Shown here piece after piece: positions 58,298 through 64,000 of a stretch of DNA of 64,000 nt. Position numbers and translations under genes: made by a program. Every line of letters starts with the position of its first letter. The first letter of the stretch is position 1. The DNA is from Pseudomonas lijiangensis (GTDB lineage: Bacteria; Pseudomonadota; Gammaproteobacteria; Pseudomonadales; Pseudomonadaceae), in contig NZ_CP076668.1 in the NCBI RefSeq assembly GCF_018968705.1, forward strand, positions 3,979,001 through 4,043,000, read 5' to 3'. The notes below the pieces were generated by a model. It made no database searches and was not told where the DNA came from. It was given only the letters and a program-made list of their open reading frames with translations.

Positions 58298-58899
58298 ATC
58301 TACCTAGAGTCTATTCCTATAAACTATCTAGAGATTTCGGGTTCGCTCCCAACCCATTTCATGGCATCTGTACTCTCGCAACTTGTAAGCCCCAGATAAG
58401 GAAGGGAGCACAAGTGGGAGACCTCGTCATTGGCTGCGGAAGCAAAGAGCTAAATATGCCGGGGACAATAATTTTTGCCATGCGAGTTTCTGAGAAAATA
58501 ACATTTCAACAATACTGGGACGACCCTAGATTTTCAGCAAAAAAAGTTAATTTTAGCTCTAGCAAGGCCGCAGCATACGGTGACAATATTTATCACGTTG
58601 ATAATGGCCAATGGATTCAGGAAGACTCTCATCACAGTTTTGATGGCGGATTGGTGAACACTGACAACCTGAAGAGAGATCTAGGCTCTGACAATGTCCT
58701 AATCGGTGTGGATTTTGTATATTGGGGATCGAGCGCACCAATAATCCCCCCCCATTTACGTGATCTTGAAGGCGACGATTTATTCCCAAAAGGCCGAAAT
58801 TTTCGATCTATCTTTTCAAACACCTTTAGAAATGAAGTTTTAAATTGGTTCGCTGAACTTCCACAAAGGGGAAATCTCGGTCGCCCTACATGCTGGTGA
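58294..58899 (+). CDS. Nmad2-domain protein (nucleotide modification associated)
   Basis: I use the ATG at 58294 (201 aa), coupled with the upstream stop; an ATG at 58288 is possible. The protein reads RVYSYKLSRDFGFAPNPFHG, CTLATCKPQIRKGAQVGD, VIGCGSKEL, FQQYWDDPRF, and then GDNIYH and DSHHS. These are features I associate with the Nmad2 family, defined computationally by its neighbourhood to DNA-modification genes. The conserved His, Asp and Asn residues suggest a nucleotide or base pocket. Its biochemical action is unknown. It lies between the DRT-like and MazG-like genes. Confidence 0.75.
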   Translation: MNLPRVYSYKLSRDFGFAPNPFHGICTLATCKPQIRKGAQVGDLVIGCGSKELNMPGTIIFAMRVSEKITFQQYWDDPRFSAKKVNFSSSKAAAYGDNIYHVDNGQWIQEDSHHSFDGGLVNTDNLKRDLGSDNVLIGVDFVYWGSSAPIIPPHLRDLEGDDLFPKGRNFRSIFSNTFRNEVLNWFAELPQRGNLGRPTCW

Positions 58900-59117
58900 A
58901 ACTTCCACGAATCTTCATGACCGATCTATAGATTGGTGAAGACCACCACCCACATGTACCGGATAAGATTAGCACAATACACATTCCGCTAGTAAATAGA
59001 ATATGAGAGCCGCACAAGCATAAATCATTGTCAGCACACAAAACAGATTCATCAGAGATACTTTGCTGCACCGAAGCATTTCGCGAAGCGCTTAACAAAT
59101 GGATAAAGGGAATTTCC
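58900..59117 (+). other. Spacer inside the cassette
   Basis: A 218-bp AT-rich gap separates the Nmad2 gene from the MazG-like gene. An in-frame upstream extension of the latter (from 59028) is open but lacks a ribosome site. I see no terminator, so read-through is likely, though a second promoter cannot be excluded. Confidence 0.45.
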
Positions 59118-60323
59118 ATGTCTAAACCTATGCCCCAGCTTGAGTCACTCTCGATTCTCGATTACAAGCGAAAAGCGTTTTCAACCAACCAGTTCCAACA
59201 AGATGAGGGTGGTTTTCAAAAAATCATATTTGGTTACTTCGGTGAAATTGGTGGGCTACTGTCAGCACTTAAAAAATCAGGCCGAGACAAGCTTGCGACA
59301 ACCGAGACAGAGATGGCTGGAGAAGAGCTGGGCGATGCTTTGTGGTATCTAGTCAACATCGCAGGATTTCTGGAAGTGGATGCCGACCAAATAGGCGACC
59401 AATGCATTAGGTTATTGCGCATAAAATACCAAGAATCCAAGCTCGACCCCGTCACCCCCGTTACCTTCCGTCACATCGATAGCCTGATGGAAATCCGCAG
59501 AACTCCAGAATCTATTGATCGCTCCTCCCAGCTTGGCAACCTCGCTTACCACTCAGGCATCATGGCTAACACTTCGTTATCGGAATACCAGTCGATGAGC
59601 CATTTGGCCCGTGCCGAAAATATGGGAAAACACCTCGCCGAGCTCGCAACTGCATGCGCAAGCTTCGACTTGAGGCTGGAAGACGTAGCACGCTCAAATC
59701 TTAAAAAAATCCATAGCCGGTGGCCTGGAAAAGAAGCTATTTATCCAACCCCTTTTGATGTTGGCTATGCTGAACATGAGCAGTTTCCCCCGATACTTGA
59801 AATAACGTTCATAGAAAGAGGTACCCGCGAAAAAGGCCACGTTGTTCAAAGCCTACATGGAGTATTCATTGGAGACCGGCTCACAGACAACAGTAATGAA
59901 CCCGACGACTACCGTTTTCACGATGTTTTTCACCTAGCATATTTAGCATTTCTCGGATGGTCACCAGTGCTGCGTGGATTGCTAAAGCGTAAGCGCAAGT
60001 CAAACGCCAAAATCGATGAAAACGAAGATGGGGCCCGTGCGATGATTATCGAAGAAGGCATCGCAACCTGGATTTTTAACCATGCCAAGGAGCAAAAATC
60101 TTATGCCGAAGACCAGCATCGAGGCTTGGACTATCGTGTTCTCAAGCAGATCAGCAGCATGGTCCAAGGTTACGAAGTTGAAAAATGTCAAATATGGCAG
60201 TGGGAAAAAGCTATAGTGGTAGGCTTTGAGATTTTCCGACAGTTGCAGAAGCATCGCGGGGGCACCGTGATCGTAGATGTGCTCAAACACACCATGGATT
60301 TTTTACCTCCTGCCAAGAATTGA
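59118..60323 (+). CDS. MazG-like nucleotide pyrophosphohydrolase with C-terminal domain
   Basis: The ATG at 59118 (401 aa) follows AAAGGGA. Residues about 20-105 form an all-alpha MazG-like NTP pyrophosphohydrolase: GYFGEIGGLLSALKK and EELGDALWYLVNIAGF supply the metal-binding Glu/Asp set. The C-terminal part (about 150-401) has DDYRFHDVFHLAYLAFLGW and EDGARAMIIEEGIATWIFN, which I match to the MazG C-terminal domain family; paired His/Asp and Glu residues there could form a second metal site. It would hydrolyse nucleoside triphosphates, perhaps modified ones. The next gene starts 5 bp after its stop. Confidence 0.8.
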   Translation: MSKPMPQLESLSILDYKRKAFSTNQFQQDEGGFQKIIFGYFGEIGGLLSALKKSGRDKLATTETEMAGEELGDALWYLVNIAGFLEVDADQIGDQCIRLLRIKYQESKLDPVTPVTFRHIDSLMEIRRTPESIDRSSQLGNLAYHSGIMANTSLSEYQSMSHLARAENMGKHLAELATACASFDLRLEDVARSNLKKIHSRWPGKEAIYPTPFDVGYAEHEQFPPILEITFIERGTREKGHVVQSLHGVFIGDRLTDNSNEPDDYRFHDVFHLAYLAFLGWSPVLRGLLKRKRKSNAKIDENEDGARAMIIEEGIATWIFNHAKEQKSYAEDQHRGLDYRVLKQISSMVQGYEVEKCQIWQWEKAIVVGFEIFRQLQKHRGGTVIVDVLKHTMDFLPPAKN

Positions 60324-60328
60324 TCGCC

Positions 60329-61003
60329 ATGACACCTACAGCCTTTGTGAACGCCCTATCCGAACTGAAACTGGACAATGTATTCAATCCCTATGCTGAC
60401 ACGTGTCCGGTCCACGACCGTGCAGATGCTGCATCTGCACGCCGACGCAACCTGAAGGGGTACCTAAAGGCAGCTCTGGAAATTGGTGTAGATACAATCT
60501 GGATGGGGCGTGACCTAGGTTACCGTGGTGGCCGCCGAACCGGATTGGCTCTGACAGATGAGTACCATCTGCCTGAAATGACGCAACGTTATCCCGGTTC
60601 AAACTTCAAACAAGCAACTGTGGGACCTGCTATCGCGGAACGTACTGCATCGGAAATTTGGTCGGTTTTGCGCTCAGTCGCTTTACCTCCTTTGTTATGG
60701 AACGTTTTTCCCTTTCATCCTCATGAACCAGGCAATCCGTTCTCCAACCGTAAGTTCACAGCACGCGAGCTTCAACAAGTCGAAATCTTGAATGAGATGC
60801 TGATCAAATGGCTTAAAGTACGTAGGGTAGTTGCGATCGGTCAGGACGCCTTGAGTTATGCTAGCCGTTTTGGAGTCGAAGTGATCGCCATCCGCCACCC
60901 AAGCTATGGAGGCATCAAGGATTTTCGTAATGGCATGAGCGCGCTCTATAATATCCCTATCGAAATCTTAAATACGAAACAGCGTCAAGGGTCACTATTC
61001 TAA
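60329..61003 (+). CDS. Uracil-DNA glycosylase superfamily protein
   Basis: I use the ATG at 60329 (MTPTAFVNALSELKL, 224 aa). The protein has FNPYADTCPVHD, WMGRDLGYRGGRRTGLALTDE in the position of the water-activating motif of UDGs, and VEVIAIRHPSYGG as the C-terminal HPS-type DNA-contact motif. FPFHPHEPGNPFSNR resembles the middle loop of family-4/5 enzymes, but no Fe-S cysteine set is seen. It should remove uracil or another modified base from DNA. It is the last gene of the cassette. Confidence 0.82.
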   Translation: MTPTAFVNALSELKLDNVFNPYADTCPVHDRADAASARRRNLKGYLKAALEIGVDTIWMGRDLGYRGGRRTGLALTDEYHLPEMTQRYPGSNFKQATVGPAIAERTASEIWSVLRSVALPPLLWNVFPFHPHEPGNPFSNRKFTARELQQVEILNEMLIKWLKVRRVVAIGQDALSYASRFGVEVIAIRHPSYGGIKDFRNGMSALYNIPIEILNTKQRQGSLF

Positions 61004-61466
61004 CTTCACTGAAAAGCTATTGAGCATTTTCTTGATAGCTTAGGCGCGGCCCTTGCCTACAACCTTATAAATGCATAAATGGCAATATATTTGTGTAATG
61101 ACAAGTAATACCCAGACGGATACGAAAACAGGAAAACAGGAAAATTTGATATTCCAGCAAATTTCACAATTGCAACTTATTAGTTTTTGAATGCTAAAAA
61201 ACCAAAATACACGGTGCGCAAAAAGGAGAAGCCCTAACTGGATCGATAGAAGATGGCGTCGCAGGTGGACGCTCTTGCATATCTGAACTCCCTATGAAAT
61301 GCGCTAAACACGATGATACTGGATTAATAGATAGGCTCGGAGTTTTCATTTATAACAATAAACTTCGACTCCTCGCCTATTGCTACCTTTCCTCACTTCA
61401 GTCCAAAAACCCTATACAGAACCTATAGATTTTTTGTCAACAAAACCCCATCCAACATTCAATTAA
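61004..61466. other. AT-rich intergenic region between convergent genes
   Basis: This 463-bp region has no complete gene. A plus-strand frame stays open from 61198 to 61428 (about 76 codons, with GEALTGSIEDGVAGG) but lacks a start codon near its beginning, so it may be a gene remnant. No clear terminator hairpin was found. Confidence 0.4.
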
Positions 61467-62729
61467 TCAATCTTCACCAACAACCCCTAATCTCAAATCA
61501 CGAAGATGATTGAAAAATCTTTCTTCAATCTTGCCATTTCCTGAAGAATTTAATTTATCGTACAACCTAAAAGTATATAGGATAGTTTTTGCTGATATAG
61601 CTTCTGCCTTTCTTATAAGATCATCATCAATCTCAATTTTACCGGTATGTACAAGAGCTGAACGAGCATCATAAATAGACTTTACATCACCATATACTTT
61701 AACTCGCTCTTCAGAAGGATAGCAAAGTAGCGCTATATATTCAGCGAGGGTAATTCTAATTGGCGTATGTTTATCACGGGAAAAAATAGCTTCAATTGCT
61801 ATTACATAAGATACAAAACCCAGCACTCTATCCGCCCCATTCAACCCTCTAGAGAAAAAATTCAAAGCACTCTTAAGCCTAACAAATAGCTTGTCATTAT
61901 GATTGATTACCATATTCGAGAAGATACTAAACTCACCATCCAATGACTCATAAAATTTATAGCTAGGATCAACATTTATCCTAGTGGGCATCCTGATTGG
62001 TGATCGTTCTATTGCCCCTGTAGTCTTATTAACGAGAAAAACGTGATTTGTCTCAATTTCGTTTCCAGCCCAAGAAATCCCTTTACAACCCGCCAAAACT
62101 CCATAGACCTCCAACAGGCTAATTAGATACCGTACTTTCCACTTGCCATAGTTAAATGCTGCATCCTGTGCTCCGTGCACATCAAACATTATCAATGGGC
62201 ACTTTGCTATTGATCCGCTGCCTTGAAAGGTCTGATGCTTATGGTCTACTTTAGAAAGACCTTCAATATCAAACTCACGCCCCAACACCTCGCTTAGTTG
62301 CTCATATGTATGAGGAGCAGTTTTGATCGCGAACACCCCATATCTAAGATCATTATTTGTACTTTTTCCGCGAAGAAAACCTGATAGTGCCTGATTAAAA
62401 ATAAATGGAAATATTGCAACCCAGTCTCGACTATCACTTGTCGACTCAACATACTCATTAATTCTTTTCGCTATTAACTCAGGTTCAATGACACCATAAT
62501 TAACAACAATCGAATGTAGAAGCCCCATAAAAAAATCATAATCTAGGTACTTCTCAGCATACGCTGTTTTAGTGAGTGCCTTTAAAAGCTGCTCATCGAA
62601 CTCAAAAATATAAAACGAACCCTCATAATCTTCACTGCCTTTATTAGACAAAGAATTAATATATTGGGGAATTAGCACCTCCAAGCGTTTCTTAACTGCC
62701 ATAACATCAATTCTCTTCTCCTTACTCAT
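61467..62729 (-). CDS. Apea-like HEPN-domain protein
   Basis: The ATG at 62729 (MSKEKRIDVMAVKKRLEVL, 420 aa) is preceded by AAAAGGAG. The C-terminal 110 residues (VLGFVSYVIAIEAIFSRDK ... VYGDVKSIYDARSALVHTGK) fit the Apea-like HEPN family; the R-x4-H motif of HEPN RNases is present as RSALVH. The N-terminal 300 residues are not recognised and may sense a trigger. HEPN proteins of this kind often cut RNA in antiviral or toxin systems. It is convergent to the four-gene cassette and low in GC. Confidence 0.75.
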   Translation of the reverse strand: MSKEKRIDVMAVKKRLEVLIPQYINSLSNKGSEDYEGSFYIFEFDEQLLKALTKTAYAEKYLDYDFFMGLLHSIVVNYGVIEPELIAKRINEYVESTSDSRDWVAIFPFIFNQALSGFLRGKSTNNDLRYGVFAIKTAPHTYEQLSEVLGREFDIEGLSKVDHKHQTFQGSGSIAKCPLIMFDVHGAQDAAFNYGKWKVRYLISLLEVYGVLAGCKGISWAGNEIETNHVFLVNKTTGAIERSPIRMPTRINVDPSYKFYESLDGEFSIFSNMVINHNDKLFVRLKSALNFFSRGLNGADRVLGFVSYVIAIEAIFSRDKHTPIRITLAEYIALLCYPSEERVKVYGDVKSIYDARSALVHTGKIEIDDDLIRKAEAISAKTILYTFRLYDKLNSSGNGKIEERFFNHLRDLRLGVVGED

Positions 62730-62808
62730 TACGACCACTCCTTTTAATTCTTACTTAACTACAACCAATACGTCTAACACAGCATATTCTATTTTTTGCT
62801 AGACATCA

Positions 62809-62823
62809 GGGGGGGGGGGGGGG
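62809..62823. repeat. 15-bp poly-G tract
   Basis: An uninterrupted run of 15 Gs on the plus strand lies 80 bp upstream of the HEPN gene start and 66 bp beyond the end of the next gene. It is by far the longest homopolymer in the window and stands in AT-rich DNA. It could be a slippage switch or an assembly artefact. Confidence 0.9.
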
Positions 62824-62890
62824 TTACCATATACGCTCCGCACTGCGGATATACGTTCATTCGTCCAAGACGATCAAAAGCAAACCGCCA

Positions 62891-63511
62891 TCAGATGTCC
62901 AACATCAAATCCAAACTCTTAATCCACTCATCAGTTGCTGAGTACCTTGCATAATAACCCACTCTTTCTGCTACGCTCAAAGCCGAAAAAAATGGAAAGA
63001 AATAATTATCACTATAATAACCTTGAGCACCTTGCATATCACCCCCCCACCAAGATGGGTCATAATTCTCAAAGGCTATCCACGGCGGAGGAACTGCAAA
63101 TTTCTTTTCCTTTATCAAGCGTAACAACTCGGCGCTGTTCGTGACCAGCCGAATCGTTGCCACATTGAACTCTTTGTACGAAACAGAAAATATGAGCTCA
63201 TCACTCGCGACCTGATTTTTATAGCGCGTCACAATCAATTCATTGAAAACTCTTTCATCAATCTTCAAAAAACGCTCATCAATGAGTTCTTGCAGCGCAC
63301 CAACATCTGCCTTATCCATGACAAAACTTGAGTAATACGCTTGTATTCCTGCTGAGGCCAGCAACGTATGAGTTGGATAATAAGAAGGTTCTCCCACCTC
63401 CTCAGTCAATACTTTCCCGAAAACAGACTTTAGTTCTGAAACGGAATAGCCCAGTACTTGCTCATCAGGAGTACGTTTAAAAAGACTTTTTACGCGACTA
63501 AAAAAACTCAT
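62891..63511 (-). CDS. Unknown protein, probable immunity protein
   Basis: This 206-residue soluble protein starts MSFFSRVKSLFKRTPDEQVL. It is rich in aromatic residues near its end (YDPSWWGGDMQGAQGYYSD). I recognise no domain. It starts 7 bp after the stop of the large partial gene to its right, on the same strand, the usual place of an immunity gene behind a polymorphic toxin. AT-rich composition supports recent acquisition. Confidence 0.6.
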   Translation of the reverse strand: MSFFSRVKSLFKRTPDEQVLGYSVSELKSVFGKVLTEEVGEPSYYPTHTLLASAGIQAYYSSFVMDKADVGALQELIDERFLKIDERVFNELIVTRYKNQVASDELIFSVSYKEFNVATIRLVTNSAELLRLIKEKKFAVPPPWIAFENYDPSWWGGDMQGAQGYYSDNYFFPFFSALSVAERVGYYARYSATDEWIKSLDLMLDI

Positions 63512-63518
63512 ACCACTA

Positions 63519-64000
63519 TTACTCCTGAAGGTAATCAGTCAGCCAGGTAGCTCCCAGGTAACCTGCAATGCCAAATATGATTCCGCCGACTGCACCACTT
63601 ACAAAAGCGCCTGGCCCTGTCTCTATACCAACGGCAGCTCCGGCAACAATTCCAACTCTTGCGCCAGCCATCGCTCCACCCCAGCCGCCAGCCTGTTTGA
63701 CAACCTCGACAGTTATAGGCTTTACGCTGGACTGTTTTATTGACTCATCCGCAGCCAATTTCAAATCATACGCAGTAAACCCGATAGCAAACACCCTTAC
63801 GACTTTCGCCCCATTCATCAGCGCACTGGTTACTGCGTGGGACTTTGGAGTGAATATTGCGCTTGCTGGCACCTTCTCCGCCTGAACCAATACTTCCTTG
63901 TCGATATCCTTGACCCAGCTTGCGATTTGATCAATTCTTGCTGCATTCTTCGGAGCTACTTTCTTATAGTCTTCTAACGACTTAAGTATTTCCTCCGTCG
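63519..64000 (-). CDS. C-terminal end of a large glycine-zipper protein, probable toxin (cut by window edge)
   Basis: The frame is open to the right window edge with no stop, giving at least 160 residues, so an internal start at 63890 (a TTG) is not the true one. The visible part begins TEEILKSLEDYKKVAP. It ends in a glycine/alanine-rich membrane-inserting stretch, GGAMAGARVGIVAGAAVG followed by GAFVSGAVGGIIFGIAGYLG and the end TDYLQE. Such glycine-zipper tails occur in pore-forming toxins and secreted effectors. The following small gene would encode its immunity protein. The N-terminal delivery domain lies outside the window. Confidence 0.65.
   Translation of the reverse strand, partial: TEEILKSLEDYKKVAPKNAARIDQIASWVKDIDKEVLVQAEKVPASAIFTPKSHAVTSALMNGAKVVRVFAIGFTAYDLKLAADESIKQSSVKPITVEVVKQAGGWGGAMAGARVGIVAGAAVGIETGPGAFVSGAVGGIIFGIAGYLGATWLTDYLQE

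Noticed and set aside
58746..58753. C8 run inside the Nmad2 gene as a phase-variation tract
   Set aside because: Eight Cs are modest, the frame is intact across them, and the Pro-rich segment they encode fits the protein; no evidence of variation is visible.
63519..63890. Complete 123-residue gene starting at 63890
   Set aside because: The apparent start is a TTG and the frame stays open to the window edge, so this is the end of a larger gene.

Overview
The window is a chromosomal segment of a fluorescent-type Pseudomonas (fluorescens/syringae lineage). This rests on gene content and order (purF-cvpA-SPOR-folC-accD-trpF-truA-fimV; tatD-pilZ-holB-tmk-mltG-pabC-fabF-acpP-fabG-fabD-plsX-rpmF; rne; murB/kdsB/lpxK/exbBD/comEC), on high-GC codon use, and on several Pseudomonas-type palindromic repeat doublets (REPIN-like). 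No tRNA, rRNA, CRISPR array or insertion sequence was seen.

Layout. 1-9946: a minus-strand housekeeping block (purine, folate, fatty-acid precursor, tryptophan and tRNA-modification genes), then the polar hub protein FimV and a catalytically dead-looking aspartate-semialdehyde dehydrogenase paralogue. 10030-12869: small conserved genes, a TetR regulator and a LysE-type exporter. 13083-13204: an RgsA-like sRNA on the plus strand. 13224-23340: tatD, pilZ, then DNA replication (holB, tmk), peptidoglycan (mltG), folate (pabC) and the fatty-acid cluster, with a terminator between acpP and fabF. 23447-26878: maf, sppA, a HAD phosphatase and rluC. 26908-30808: rne with its own promoter, a leader of about 650 nt and a strong terminator. 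30841-37260: envelope genes murB, kdsB, lpxK, exbD, exbB, then comEC. 37521-43118: an ABC-2 exporter, a GST, FadE and a small conserved protein. 43398-49493: a second FimV-like protein, a MarR regulator, RecQ, a YecA-like protein and a YbaN-like protein.

49497-57518 is a complete type I secretion locus for a surface adhesin. A small LapA-like RTX protein (860 aa) is divergent from a TolC/LapE-LapB-LapC operon. A 14-bp palindrome matching the FleQ-box pattern lies 33 bp upstream of the tolC-like start. The adhesin has an N-terminal retention module but lacks the di-alanine LapG site at the expected place, and it is unusually rich in cysteine.

57519-64000 is a different, AT-rich accessory region. 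Its core is a tight plus-strand cassette of four genes: a small deoxyribosyltransferase/TIR-like Rossmannoid protein, a protein with what I read as the Nmad2 (nucleotide modification associated) domain, a MazG-like nucleotide pyrophosphohydrolase with an extra C-terminal domain, and a uracil-DNA-glycosylase-superfamily protein. Together these suggest sensing or clearing of modified nucleotides and excision of modified bases, that is, a candidate antiphage or DNA-modification system. Convergent to it is a gene with an Apea-like HEPN RNase domain, with a 15-G homopolymer upstream of its start. The right edge holds the C-terminal end of a large glycine-zipper protein (probable polymorphic toxin or effector) followed by a probable immunity gene.
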